Below are positions 1 through 10,230 of a DNA stretch of 64,000 nucleotides, in pieces; positions within the stretch are counted from its first letter, which is position 1, and every line of letters starts with the position of its first letter. The notes under the pieces were generated by a model, which saw only the letters and a list, made by a program, of their open reading frames with translations, did not search any database and was not told the DNA's origin. Made by a program: the position numbers and the translations under genes. Source of the stretch: Nemertoderma westbladi (Eukaryota > Xenacoelomorpha > Nemertodermatida > Nemertodermatidae); NCBI GenBank assembly GCA_032718475.1, contig JAUCBJ010008092.1:1-64000 (forward strand), given 5' to 3'.

Positions 1-2
1 TA

Positions 3-52
3 CAGTAACGCTTTCAAATAACGTCCTATTGGATCCTAATAGGATCCTAATA
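3..52 (+). repeat. Left terminal inverted repeat
   Basis: Matches the reverse complement of 1365-1414 with about two mismatches over the first 50 bases. Short GGATCC-containing direct repeats continue inward on both sides. Confidence 0.75.
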
Positions 53-1364
53 GGAACCTAATAGGAAATAAATAACCTTTAGGAAATCACTTGGAATTTG
101 CCTAATGCAAGTCTACCTAGAGCGGCTAAATATCAAAGCTTAGAAGTGTCTGTCAATCAACCTCCCGGGATAGCTGAAAGTAGTAAAGAGAGCCGCTTTG
201 TCTAGTGGTTGAGTTGTATTTCCCTTCCCCTGACCTATCTTACAACAACGATACTCCCCATAGGCTAATGTTAAATATGCAAAGTACACCTACTGGCTTT
301 AACTCAACATCTGGACACATTAACTACCATACGGTAAAGGTAACGCCGTTTGTGTAAAATAGGCCCGCCAACACGTTGAGTGAGCCTCAACAAGTAGTTG
401 GGCTGCTAAGGCGTAATCTGATTATATTCGGACGTCAAACTTTTAATAATTTTATTTAAATTATTGTGCGAACTTTTTAGATCTGGCGATTTTACCATTT
501 CCATGGTATAATAAATATAATTTATAATTAATATTAATATCAATATGCCAAGAGGATAAGTTTGTTACAAACCGCCACTAAACTCATAAGGGTCTGTTAA
601 TTCCTGTAGGATGTTATGTCATTTATTTTTCGTAGTGGTAGCGATACGGATTGTGACATGTTGCGGAATCTGCTTGGAGAGTGTAATGTGCTTTGTGGAT
701 GTAGCAAATATAGCATTCAATATTACATACATTTATTTAGTCGCCCAGTTTTACCCCTGTCTAGTTATTAATTAAACTACTGTAATAAATGAAAATAAAC
801 TAATATTTATTCTATTAATAATTACACAAACATTACACAAACACAAACTCTTTATTACTCTAAATATGTTCAATAGTAATAAATACAGTGTGTGATCCTA
901 CATTTATTTGTAAGTTCAATACGATTTTAAATTATTCCAGAGCCCACCAGCAGCCCACGGACGTTAACTAATGTGCGGATGTGTGTGGATGTCATCTATT
1001 AGAGTTTATATTTTAAATATTATTTAGGTCAGAGGCTGGCAATACAAGGTACAGTAGGAGTGTAATCTTCCATCGACAACCATACCTCAATGTAATGAAC
1101 TGAACACTACGCATACTTTAGGCTGAGTCTACAGTAGTCCATTCTATACAACTTAATGATTGACATGATAGAGAAGAAGTAGACCAGCACAAGCATAGTC
1201 TGAGTCAGTCCACCTTCCAGACATCAAAGTAAGCGCCTATTTCCAAGTAAATTCCAAATGAAATCCAAGTCAAATCCTAAGTGCCTCCAAGTCTGGAATT
1301 TGGGCTAAATTTCATTTCCAATTAAATCCTAACTCCAATAGTAGTGAATCAGTGACTTGGATCC

Positions 1365-1414
1365 TAATAGGATCCTATTAGGATCCAATACGACGTTATT
1401 TGAAAGCGGTACTG
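1365..1414 (-). repeat. Right terminal inverted repeat
   Basis: Mirror of the left terminal repeat. It ends ...ACTG followed by TA, then the BEL integrase reading frame begins within a few bases. Confidence 0.75.
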
Positions 1415-1416
1415 TA

Positions 1417-2425
1417 ATACCGGTGTGGATTTATTTGGCCCTATTGAAGTATATCGTGCCCGGACTATAGTCAAGAGATGGTGTGTCATCTTCGTTTGTA
1501 TGACTTGTAGAGCTATCCACCTCGATATGGTAAACGATCTCTCCACCAACAGCTTCGTGTTGAGTTTACGACGACAGATCGCTCGCTTCGGAACCAGTAA
1601 CACGATGAGATCGGATAAGGGAACGAACTTCATTGGCGCCAACAACGAAATTCAAGCTTACGTAAAGGACTGGAACAAAAGACAGGTGGACGATCAGCTA
1701 AGGATAACAGCGTCTAGCTGGACCTTCAACGCCGCCGACGCCCCTTGGTGGGGAGGAAGTTGGGAGAGATTGATTAGGAGCGTGAAGACTGCGTTCCACT
1801 TTATTGTGCCTTGTCGCGCTTATCTCACCGACGAACTATTGCGGACGTTAATGGAGGAAATCGCCGCCTATCTCAACGAAAGACCGCTTATGCCAGTCTC
1901 TTCAAATCCTGATTCCCTGGAAGCGCTAACACCCGCGCACTTTCTACTGAAGAAGCCCGTAGCCATGCTCCACGATCGGAGATCACAGACGGAGACGAGT
2001 ACTGCCGTCGAACCTGGCAACTTATGCAGTTGCTATCCCGTCGTTTCGCTGACCATTTCGAGAAACATTACCTGCCCACTCTACAACTTCGAACTAAGTG
2101 GTTTGCGCAGCAAGAAAACGTCAGCGCTGGAGACATGGTGCTTATTGTGGACCCCGATCTCCCACGTAAGCGATGGCAAACAGGACGTATCATCGAGACT
2201 TATATCTCGAGCGATGGTTTGGTGCGATCAGTAGAGCTCGTCGTCATGCGGCGGAACTTTAAGAAACCAGGGATAGTCTTTGAGACTCAACAGCTCAATC
2301 GCCCAGTGGGTCGTTTATGTTTACTGGAAAGAGACAGAGAGCTCTCCGGAAACTATGGAAGGCAAGAAACTCTTCCCACGACCACTTCCCTAATCCAACC
2401 GACATCTAGGGACTCCCCAACTTAA
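1417..2425 (+). pseudogene. BEL/Pao integrase and pol C-terminus, truncated and frameshifted
   Basis: The reading frame opens with VDLFGPIEV, the usual start of the BEL/Pao integrase core. It keeps the three catalytic acids: D of VDLFGP, D of RSDKGTNFIGA and E of GGSWERL, then LNERPLMPVSS and LEALTPAHFLL. Near 1985-2000 the frame shifts by one. Downstream, in another frame, come the C-terminal hallmarks EKHYLPTLQLRTKW, GDMVLI and RPVGRLCLLE, ending in a stop at 2425. Integrase would insert the cDNA copy into the genome. The zinc-binding part and everything upstream is cut off by the TIR element. It is not the missing 3' end of BEL-A, which also lacks its integrase core, unless a complex rearrangement occurred. 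Confidence 0.88.
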
Positions 2426-2944
2426 TATCGTTCGGAGTGGGCGTGTGACTCTATTATTTTATATTATTTTATTATTTTTACATTTATGTATGTATTACTA
2501 TGTAATTTTATTATAATCGTTTTATTTAATTTAGTAGAATATTATTTAGCGATTATTTTGTAGAATAGTGCAATATATTCGTGTTTATTACGTACGTAAT
2601 TACTTATATTATATTTAGTGAGACGGCGAAGAAATAATTATTTTTTCTCTTTCCTTACTGTCCGTATTATATTATAAATACGTAACTACAGTAAGATGAA
2701 ATGTCCGTACTTATTAAAGTACAATAAAGCCACTACTATATTTAAGTATTATTGGTAGGCAGAGTATTAGGAATGCAAAGTTCAGATCCTCGTGTCTCGG
2801 CTAAACCAAGCTCTGGGTAGACCTTGGAAACGACTTGCCTCTTCACACTGACATTGCTTCGTGCGATATTGCTCTCATACCGTATATTAAATAATACATA
2901 TAGTAGCGTGATGTCCCTTTAACAGTAGCGTATAACGCAAAATA
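2426..2944 (+). other. Candidate 3' LTR/UTR of the BEL remnant
   Basis: AT-rich and non-coding. A CGTTCGGAGTGGGCGTG block at 2429-2445 resembles the TGTTCGGAGTGGGCG start common in BEL LTRs. An AATAAA signal lies at 2723-2728. No second copy is in the window, so borders are not proven. Confidence 0.35.
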
Positions 2945-3265
2945 AATCTGTTAAACCCTTTGACCATCTGTAATTCTAGTCGATTAAGATATCGCGGCAC
3001 CCACCGATATACTTGAAAGACAAATTCTAGAATCAGTGGTTAACGTCCCCAGACAAGTTCTGGAATAAATCGGTGCCCATCTCAAATATTAATTAGTTAA
3101 TATTTACAAATCAAATAAGTCAAAATCTGTAAAATTCAGATCCTTCAACGATTCTAGTCAATTAAGATATCGTAGCATTTACCGATATTCTTAAAGAGAC
3201 AATTTTCTTAGAATTAAGGATCTTGTGTTCCTAGACATGTTCTAGAATCAAAATATGCCCATTTA
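2945..3265 (+). repeat. Diverged two-copy tandem repeat, 179-bp period
   Basis: ATTCTAGTCRATTAAGATATCG starts at 2972 and again at 3151. Matching continues through ...CCGATAT(A/T)CTT, GACAA(A/T)TT, a CTAGACATGTTCTAGAAT-like block and TGCCCAT. The copies are clearly related but carry many substitutions and small gaps. Confidence 0.75.
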
Positions 3266-4073
3266 ATTATCAAATAATAAAATTTCAGGGAATAAATTTA
3301 AATTCATGTCTTTTAATGAATTTAATAAATTGCCATTTTACGCAATTTATAAAGTTCCCAAAATTCCATTAATTAATAGATCAAGGGAGCGGAGATTTAT
3401 ATTATTATGCGTGTGCGTGTACGAAAGTCTCCCAAACATAGTTAATAGCCGATAAAATTCTTAAAGTCATGTATAAAACAGAACATTGACTATTAAAGAA
3501 TACTATTAAATAACATCCCAGATCTGTATGCATTGGAATCACCCTAATTCTACCGCTAGCTTTGCATAATGTCACCATAGCAACAACCACGCTAGAATTA
3601 GAATTGAGTTAACGAACAATAGAAAGCTTGTCCCATAGAATAGCATAGGGAATAAATAGCGCACTGCTAGTATCCAAGGATACATAATAATACAGTGACA
3701 TTCTGGAAGGCATTGACTAACGGACAAATGGCCCGAATGTGCGTACTTGTGACCAGTTGTGTGGTATTTGTGAGTTTATAGGTGAATGTTACTGCTAAAG
3801 TGTGTTTACAGTAGTTAGTCGCAATCGTAAAATAACCTAACTCTCCAAGGAATACCTGAAGTACATCTAAGCCTTTGGGACGGACAGTGGAGTGACTTGT
3901 GCCGGTTATCGTTGTCGTTGTACGGCTACGTCGTTGGCGAAAGTACAGCTACAGCGGTACATCGGCGCTGAGAATCTCTTACTGTCCGGGGGCAAGGGAG
4001 AAATAGGCAGCGACGCCCGCTCGCCTAACGATATATAAACTCATTATAATATTGGTGAACTTGTATAGCAGAT
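3266..4073 (+). other. Non-coding leader upstream of the zinc-knuckle element
   Basis: No convincing gene. The last part is GC-richer and precedes the ATG at 4074 with a TATATAAA at about 4031. It could be leader sequence of the 4-7.8 kb LTR element, but a 5' copy of LTR family A was not found here. Confidence 0.3.
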
Positions 4074-4472
4074 ATGACTGAATTAATAGAAGATGATCTT
4101 GGTATCAGGGAGAGATATACTCTACCTTTACAAGCGTTTGTCGATAGCTTAATACGCGGCGACGCTGATCCAACTACTACGGAGGACGATGGTCGTTATA
4201 TCGAACCGCCAATGTCCCAGGAGCAACTTACGCGTGAATTGGATTATAGAAAGTTCACTGCTCGCTACACTCATCGTAATGGTACGTATATGGACTTCTT
4301 GACCACTGGTCATCCTATTGATTTACACGACACCGACGATGTAGACACCGAAAGGGAAATGGTTTTGTTTAAATATCATACACAGCGGAGTCGAAACGAT
4401 AAATCAAGAATGGAACACGAGAACTCTATTCGAAATCAGCTCGAAAGAAAGAACGTGGAAGAAGGCTTGTAA
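4074..4472 (+). CDS. Unrecognised acidic/charged 132-residue protein, first ORF of LTR element
   Basis: A 132-codon ORF starting with ATG and ending in TAA. The product is highly charged: an acidic N-terminal half with a TTTEDDGRYIEPP stretch, then a likely helical, Arg/Glu/Lys-rich tail (residues about 95-132). No catalytic or zinc-binding motif is visible. It lies 242 bp upstream of the zinc-knuckle ORF on the same strand, and BEL-type elements often begin with such a charged gag N-terminus, so a gag-like role is inferred, not shown. It is not clearly homologous to the N-terminal piece at 60598-60837. Its function is unknown. Confidence 0.5.
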   Translation: MTELIEDDLGIRERYTLPLQAFVDSLIRGDADPTTTEDDGRYIEPPMSQEQLTRELDYRKFTARYTHRNGTYMDFLTTGHPIDLHDTDDVDTEREMVLFKYHTQRSRNDKSRMEHENSIRNQLERKNVEEGL

Positions 4473-4571
4473 AGACAAATATAGATTGGGGATATAAATC
4501 TTATGTAGAACCACTGAGGCAAACATATCTTTGAACTGGTGTTTACCTCATCGCACTGGGGATAAATTCAG

Positions 4572-4714
4572 TTGGAGATAGTCCTCGAATGTAACAATCC
4601 TCCTACTGAGATCGTATTTCGGAATACTTCTGAATACGACCTAGGTCTCCCCCTGCTCTCTACCACTACCATCAATGTCACTGTCGGAAAACATATTGGG
4701 CATACAACAGGAAT
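4572..4714 (+). pseudogene. Frame-shifted upstream extension of the zinc-knuckle ORF
   Basis: In the +1 frame relative to 4715-6490 this stretch is open. Its order of residues (LGL...KHIG) loosely follows the region just before IPYPF in the homologous - strand gene (LGIEP...ERIG at about 60200-60250). The 4715 frame itself has a stop at 4631. Either a frameshift truncated the protein or 4715 is the real start. The alignment is weak. Confidence 0.3.
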
Positions 4715-6490
4715 ATGGAGAACATTCCATACCCTTTCGTGGATACTCAGCTGATTGCTCCTTGGGCCGAAGGCCGAGGTTTCTTTCGCACTATGTATGC
4801 CAATACACCCAGCAGCATTACTAAAGTACAACGGACATCCATCGGACATCTTGCCTTTCAAGAATATGGTTGGAATTTCAAAGTTGGAAATCCTATAAAT
4901 TACCAGCAAATATATGGAGATCATTACTCCCGTTTATATTTTGATGGACCATTAACTGCGCCTGGTGCCGTATATAGCTTTATGAGTGTTCCCCTTCGCC
5001 CTTCCTTAGCTATATACACGATCTTTGAAAACGCAGCACTTGCCGGTTGGCTAGCCGATGTGTGCAGTCGTACCATACGCGCTCACCCGTTAATACTTGG
5101 AACTAAACTCGCCAAGTTAGACGAACACAATAAGTTCATACGTTTCGAATGTTTCCGGCGCTTTCTGACTCCGTTCCGTAACGTCGATAGTCAGTTCAAA
5201 GATCGCGCGCTGACCAAGCTCAGTCTTAGAGACTCAGCTGCGGAGAAACTGAGTAGCGCTGGATTTGCCGTATTTCAAGACGTTTGTATACAGAACTCAC
5301 ATTCATCTGTTATACAAAGACCCCGAATACCTACAGGTTATTCTGTCGTGGAAATACAGACAGTGGGTCCACTTACGGAAACCGACGCACCCACTTCGTC
5401 TATGCAGCTGGAGGATGAACCAGTATGCTTGGAATCCGAAGCGATTCAACCTACGGCTTCTCGGAGCAGTGACAATGATTATGTCATAGAGTGGTATCAA
5501 GGCCCACAGCGTCTCACAGCGTACGATTATCGACACGCCAACTACGTTTCCCGAAAACGTTGTCGATTATGCGCATCGAGAGACCACTTCACTCCTCTCG
5601 ACTCGAGCGTACCTTGTTCCTATTTCCTCGAACAACCGATGATGGAAATATATTGTGCTTATTGCCGGCTTAATAACTCTCATATATTTGCCGTCTGCCC
5701 ACAATTTATGACTCAATGTCACTACTGCCAACTTAAAGGACACGAAAGTTACAACTGTCCCTTTAATCGCGATTTAGAGAGCGTAGACGAGATGATCACC
5801 CTGCGATACATCCGAGCTTGGGAAGCGAACGCCGATTTACATTGCGAATCCCGACATCGCTATTACCCTGGACGAGCTTACGAGGGAGTTTACGCGTTCC
5901 ATCCTTATCTATTCGCGTCGATTGAACAGAAAACACGCGTACCAAGTTACGAGTTAATGAAGCGTGTTGGCGAGTGTATTTCCACCAAGTTTGTCAGGAA
6001 ATACCTGAGAAACGTTAACCCTAATGATATAACCACATATCACCTGATCAATTTTATCCGTCAGGACCCTGAGTATGGCGACATTTTCGTGAACTCGCAT
6101 CCTGAACTCCAGGAAGTATCTCGGCGCCCATATGAATACCGAACCCGAGAACGCGAGCTGGAGAGAACCATTAAACCGAGAAAGTTCCTCACCACTCACG
6201 GTCCACCCACCGCTAGTGTCCAGACGACCCGTCAAGGACCCGTAGGAGCTGCTGTCCTGAGACGCGCTCTAAAGGCCGTTAGACCTCACTCCACTGAGGT
6301 TGATATTAATCAACCAGGTACCTCGACCGGCGGGTATACCGATCGTAACCCTGCACCTTCTGATGCAATTATATTGCACCCTTCGCCTAGGAGCTACAGC
6401 CCACCTCGTAAAGTGGCTCGCCCCAAAGAGAAAAGGACTCTTGCTAGCCTCAAGAAACTGCGTAAACGCCGTCCGCGCAAGAAAGACTAA
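4715..6490 (+). CDS. Triple zinc-knuckle gag-like protein of an LTR element
   Basis: An intact 591-codon ORF. Residues about 1-200 form a conserved globular region with IPYPFVDTQ, PLTAPGAVYS and FECFRRFLTPF. At about residues 281-350 come three zinc-binding knuckles: CRLC...H...C, CAYC-x5-H-x4-C and CHYC-x4-H-x4-C. A further domain at about 370-480 holds YYPGRAYEGVYAF and NPNDITTYHLINFI. The tail is Pro-rich, then strongly basic (KKLRKRRPRKKD). Zinc knuckles of this spacing bind nucleic acid in gag nucleocapsids; that role is inferred. A second, broken copy lies on the - strand at 49380-60514 with all three knuckles kept. The stop is 79 bp before LTR-A, and no polymerase lies between ORF and LTR. 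I do not recognise a named family. Confidence 0.75.
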   Translation: MENIPYPFVDTQLIAPWAEGRGFFRTMYANTPSSITKVQRTSIGHLAFQEYGWNFKVGNPINYQQIYGDHYSRLYFDGPLTAPGAVYSFMSVPLRPSLAIYTIFENAALAGWLADVCSRTIRAHPLILGTKLAKLDEHNKFIRFECFRRFLTPFRNVDSQFKDRALTKLSLRDSAAEKLSSAGFAVFQDVCIQNSHSSVIQRPRIPTGYSVVEIQTVGPLTETDAPTSSMQLEDEPVCLESEAIQPTASRSSDNDYVIEWYQGPQRLTAYDYRHANYVSRKRCRLCASRDHFTPLDSSVPCSYFLEQPMMEIYCAYCRLNNSHIFAVCPQFMTQCHYCQLKGHESYNCPFNRDLESVDEMITLRYIRAWEANADLHCESRHRYYPGRAYEGVYAFHPYLFASIEQKTRVPSYELMKRVGECISTKFVRKYLRNVNPNDITTYHLINFIRQDPEYGDIFVNSHPELQEVSRRPYEYRTRERELERTIKPRKFLTTHGPPTASVQTTRQGPVGAAVLRRALKAVRPHSTEVDINQPGTSTGGYTDRNPAPSDAIILHPSPRSYSPPRKVARPKEKRTLASLKKLRKRRPRKKD

Positions 6491-6568
6491 CTGTTTAGAG
6501 TATTTTTATATTTTAGAAACTGTGATTTTGTATATTTTATAGACTTAAATCCCATTTTCTGGGAGCGG

Positions 6569-7770
6569 TGTAAAAGCTTTTGTGGGATAACTGATTCGTT
6601 TGCCTTGTTGGCCAGTTCCCCCCCAGTCGCTAAGAATACTCTCAAAGTGATCTACAGCTAAAAATAGTGCAAGTTACCAGCTTATTGGCTGATTTGCTGT
6701 ACGCAGGCATCTGGGCTCTGTTTAATCGGCCAACAAGCCTAGGGAGGTTGCGTCATAGCCTTGTTTTGTATCTCCCAATAGAATTTGAGTTATCCTTGAT
6801 GTTGACCTATCACAGAGTACTGAACTGAAAATTTCCTATCTCACTGCTCTTTCTCTGTGTTGAACGGGAGCTTCGTGGAATAAGGGAGTTGGTATCCTCG
6901 TATAGAGCAGTAGTCACGAGTTTTTCAAAGCCACGAAAGAACGGCTTTTTAGTGTTTTATGTTTTATGCTTTTTAGCTCAACACTAGTAGGTTTAATTAC
7001 AAGGACATATATCCTTTAACTGGCTGCAATTACGCATCAAACAACCTGGCTTTAAACTCTGTAAATATCAAAACAAACTGGCACGATTGATCTGTGAATA
7101 CTGCATACTGCTATTTGTTGTCGGTTATTCATTATATTTGTTGATGAATTATTATATTGGAATAACGAGAAATAACCCCGACACCCAATATTCTTGATAT
7201 ACCGAAGGTAAGAGAGAAAGGTTACCAATAACGATTGTGACTTATGTTAAAGTGGTTTGAAGTGAATCTAATGTTATTTGATAGACCCTACATGAGTCAG
7301 TCTGTGTTCCTTTTATATGTGATTAAAATCAGTGAAGATTGGCAGATTAGTGTGCAGTATTGTGCAGCATTGCGTATGAGCGAGTCTGTTAAAGAAGCAA
7401 TTCCTAAAGAATGCGCCATATATGTGAATTATAATTAAGCCATATCGTTGTGAGTAGTTTAAGTCATAACTCTGTTTATATAGATAAAGCGCCACGTCCT
7501 AAAGGAACTGTTAATATTCCCGAAGGTGAATAATATTGTCAGAGATTATATAATACTGTCAGTCGAATAATACATTAAGCTTACATAGCAATAAAATTAA
7601 ACCGTCGAACCCAATCTCCCGGGAATATCCAGCGGGTGAATGGTCGCGCACGGATTGGTTTCGACTAGTGTAGTGAATCAAATACTTGTCATAGGCTAAA
7701 AAGCGATTTAATATCTAGAAGACATCTTAATTTGGCGGGTTAAACTGCCAAAGGTCTGAAAGCGTGAACA
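6569..7770 (+). mobile_element. LTR, family A (probable 3' LTR)
   Basis: Starts TGTAAAAGC and ends GTGAACA, about 1.2 kb. Borders are set by a solo copy in opposite orientation at 50289-51514, which has the same ends and a 5-bp target duplication. A purine-rich GGGAGCGG directly precedes the start, as a polypurine tract should. No primer-binding-like TGG follows the end. It therefore fits best as the 3' LTR of the zinc-knuckle element. Confidence 0.8.
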
Positions 7771-8368
7771 CATTGTCTTTATATGTGAACATTGAGGGTA
7801 GTACCCTTATGTGTCACATAGGAGCGGGATTTGTAGGTATAAGAAATGGAATTCTACTTGGAACTCACAATATTGAGACATTTTCGAAATTTTAGACAAT
7901 CCATTTGGATTTGAAAAATTTTTAAATTTTCTCCAGTGAATAGATTTCAGGGTACAGTCGGGTGGAACTTAAAATTAGAGAAACAAGAAGAGGAAGACTT
8001 GCGAGCCTTTCTTAAAAATTTTAATTAAATTTTACACGGTCTTGTTTCAATAAGTTACGTCAATAAATAGACTCCCCTATATTTATTACTAATTCTTGAT
8101 TGCTTATTTTCTGATAATAGTTTGGGATCAAAAGGTGAGTATTTTAGACTCACAGCCAGTTTAGCCCAAATTCGTTTTTATTTCGGCAAAAATTTTAGAT
8201 AAGAAGCAGCGTGTCATTAAAGAAACCCTAGATCTTAGGCTATGGGTAGGAGGTTAGAGCGTTGTCGAGCCCAAAGGGCAGACGAAACTCTCACGTCTCC
8301 TCACAACTAACTACAAACTCTGTTGTATTCCCTCTAGTAGTAATGATTATATAACTATACCCCTAATT
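7771..8368 (+). other. Non-coding leader before ORF 8369
   Basis: AT-rich, no ORF. It contains one copy of the dispersed hairpin motif at 7992-8010 and two GAATTC/TTTTAAATTTT-rich stretches. It may be the left flank of LTR-A or the leader of the next element. Confidence 0.3.
7992..8010 (+). repeat. Dispersed hairpin motif, copy 1 (non-coding)
   Basis: GGAAGACTTGCGAGCCTTT; stem AAG.CT/AG.CTT around TGCG. It lies in the leader upstream of ORF 8369, so it is not explained by protein coding. Confidence 0.6.
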
Positions 8369-9202
8369 ATGGAGAAAGGGATACAAGGAGAGCCGAGATG
8401 GGGATATGATATCCAAGAGGAGGCAGCAGCGCCATTCGAAAGATTTGGAGCCAAGGACTACACTATATTTGGAATAAAGGAATTATCGGAAAGTACAGCG
8501 AAACTCGCGAGAACTAAATATGACTCAAATGTATTAAAGAGAAGACAAAATGCATTAAACGAAAGAATCGAAAGTTTGCGCAAAACCTTCAATGAACTTT
8601 ACCCGTACGACGCCTTGTGTGATACGGGAGACATTAGCGAAGACCCCGATACTGAAATTAGTCGTTTGTATCATACCATGCAATACCTAAAGGCGCACGA
8701 ACCTATGCCCGCGGTAAGAGATGAATTTGATGGAATGCATCTTTACAGACGAACTCGAGGGGACGATAGAGAAACAAAGGAAGCATTTTCAGTTTATAAA
8801 CTTTATTATCAATGCGGTTCTTGTATGCGTGAACAACGAAATGCGATTCCGATGCGTTTGAATAAGGAAAATCCCGAACCGATATTGGCGAGGTGTTCGA
8901 ACCATCAACAACTACGCTACCAGGAAGGAGGGTATCCTTTATCAAATCCATATCATTCGTTTGCTATGACCGGACCAAAGGCGGGAGAAACTGTCGTTTA
9001 CCCACCTAAGGTTGTTGAACCCGATGCATTTGAACTTACGCTGGACGAGGCGAATCAGTCAACCCGCAAAAGAAAGAAGCTCTTAGCCTATACAGAGCCT
9101 ACAAGGCTTTCGAGAAAGGTGAGATGGAAGAATGGGGCGGAAGACTCGCGAGCCTACCTTACCATTGGACGTCACACGATCAAACGCCAGCTAAGGAGAT
9201 GA
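8369..9202 (+). CDS. Unrecognised 277-residue protein with a possible C2-CH zinc site
   Basis: An intact ORF from ATG to TGA. A Lys/Arg/Glu-rich, probably helical region (about residues 45-80) is followed by an acidic loop. Next comes a CGSC...CSNH arrangement at about residues 150-185 that could bind one zinc ion. A basic C-terminus has STRKRKKLL and ends KRQLRR. This layout recalls gag-like nucleic-acid-binding proteins, but no named family is recognised. A hairpin-motif copy lies at 9139-9158 near its end; from there the +1 frame stays open beyond the TGA (GRLASLP then about 40 residues), so the last part may be frameshifted. ORF 9239 follows in the same frame after two stops. Confidence 0.55.
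   Translation: MEKGIQGEPRWGYDIQEEAAAPFERFGAKDYTIFGIKELSESTAKLARTKYDSNVLKRRQNALNERIESLRKTFNELYPYDALCDTGDISEDPDTEISRLYHTMQYLKAHEPMPAVRDEFDGMHLYRRTRGDDRETKEAFSVYKLYYQCGSCMREQRNAIPMRLNKENPEPILARCSNHQQLRYQEGGYPLSNPYHSFAMTGPKAGETVVYPPKVVEPDAFELTLDEANQSTRKRKKLLAYTEPTRLSRKVRWKNGAEDSRAYLTIGRHTIKRQLRR
9139..9158 (+). repeat. Dispersed hairpin motif, copy 2 (inside ORF 8369)
   Basis: GGAAGACTCGCGAGCCTACC. The ORF reads it as DSRAYL; the neighbouring frame reads GRLASLP. An inverted variant AGCCT-ACA-AGGCT lies just upstream near 9103. Confidence 0.6.
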
Positions 9203-9238
9203 CACCGGAAATTTTCGAAAGTATAAATTTTGCCCAAA

Positions 9239-9880
9239 ATGTTCAATCGTATCACATATGGTGAATTTGATCGGTTTCGAACGGAAAAGCGGAACAAAGG
9301 AGCTTGGTTAACCGTTGCATGGGCGTACCGAGCCGCGTTTTACCACAAACGTATACGAGCGAGCGTATTCGAGGAAGAGGAGGTCCTAGAGGCGACGAAT
9401 ATACCAGCCACCCCGGTTGCGCCGTCTGCACGTCACCCTCGGGAGGACGGACAGGGTAGGATCATACGGGTCCAGAAAGTGGGCCAACAGTTAAAGAAGT
9501 CTATTAATATAGAAGAACGCAAGGGAGTCGAGCCGACCATTCGAATTACTCGGGATACGGTATCGCTTCCTAGAGAACCAACAGGAGGATCGGGACATAC
9601 ACCAGCTGATCAAAAGGGGGCGCAAGCTGCTCTTGGGTCTGCGTCGTCCGCTTCCCGCGCGTTCCCAGACGTTCTACCAACTGTAGTGACAACTGATCGG
9701 TCACGAGGAATCGGTCGAGGTTTTGGGATGCCAAATAGACAAATTTGCGAGGAAATGGTCGCACCGTCTCTCAACGTCCAAACGAAACCAGTGACTAGCC
9801 CCACAAGTCCCATATCGCGAGCAAAGTCACCTGTGCGCAGTTTTCGAGGACGCGGCAGGGCTGGATCAACTAAGCGATAA
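9239..9880 (+). CDS. Unrecognised basic, disordered protein with RG-rich tail
   Basis: ATG at 9239 is the first methionine of an ORF ending at a TAA at 9878-9880, 213 residues. A short folded-looking N-terminus (TYGEFDRFR, then WLTVAWAYRAAFYH) is followed by a long low-complexity Pro/Thr/Ser/Gly region. The tail is FRGRGRAGSTKR. RG-rich tails usually bind RNA; this is family knowledge, not evidence for this protein. It sits 36 bp after ORF 8369 in the same frame, so the two may once have been one gene divided by stops. The stop is followed at once by AAAAGGAGGGCAAGGG, which could be a polypurine tract, but no LTR pair is visible. Confidence 0.5.
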   Translation: MFNRITYGEFDRFRTEKRNKGAWLTVAWAYRAAFYHKRIRASVFEEEEVLEATNIPATPVAPSARHPREDGQGRIIRVQKVGQQLKKSINIEERKGVEPTIRITRDTVSLPREPTGGSGHTPADQKGAQAALGSASSASRAFPDVLPTVVTTDRSRGIGRGFGMPNRQICEEMVAPSLNVQTKPVTSPTSPISRAKSPVRSFRGRGRAGSTKR

Positions 9881-9900
9881 AAAGGAGGGCAAGGGTGGAC

Positions 9901-9919
9901 GGAAAACTCGTGAGCCTTT
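9901..9919 (+). repeat. Dispersed hairpin motif, copy 3 (after ORF 9239)
   Basis: GGAAAACTCGTGAGCCTTT, 20 bp past the stop codon. Both this copy and copy 1 continue with CTTA instead of ACC, so the two share an extended right flank. Confidence 0.5.
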
Positions 9920-9934
9920 CTTATGATTTTGTGA

Positions 9935-10230
9935 TTTATTTGAATTTATATTTATATTTGTGTTTATTCCGAACTTAAGCAATTTGTATTGTTCCGAATT
10001 TACGAAATTTAGAAAGTTTATATTTAGAAGGAACTTATATTTGAAAGATTTATGTTTCATATTTGAGATGCAAAGGAGTTTATATTATTCTAAACTTATG
10101 CAGTTTATATTTATATTTAGTAAAGATTTATATTTAGTAAGAATTTATATTTTATATTTGTGATTATTCCGAACTTATGCAATTTATATTGTTCCGAATA
10201 CTATGCAATTTATATCTTATAAGCAGTATT
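9935..10230 (+). repeat. AT-rich degenerate direct repeats
   Basis: A block TTATTCCGAACTTA(A/T)GCAATT followed by T(G/A)TATTGTTCCGAAT occurs at about 9963-10000 and again at about 10165-10200. Shorter TTTATATTTAG and AACTTATGCA(G/A)TTTATAT units lie between. No coding potential. Confidence 0.6.

Larger units (their letters stand above)
1..1416. mobile_element. Non-autonomous TIR DNA transposon (Tc1/mariner-like ends)
   Basis: The two ends are near-perfect inverted repeats of about 50 bp, each starting CAGTA(A/C)CGCTTTCAAATAACG and running into copies of GGATCCTAATAGG. Each end is bordered by TA, as expected for TA target duplications of Tc1/mariner elements. Seen in the sequence: the TIRs, and no long ORF inside. 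The right end falls directly before in-frame BEL integrase sequence, so the element interrupts that gene. The left flank is outside the window, so the target duplication is visible on one side only. The superfamily is inferred from the ends alone. Confidence 0.72.
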
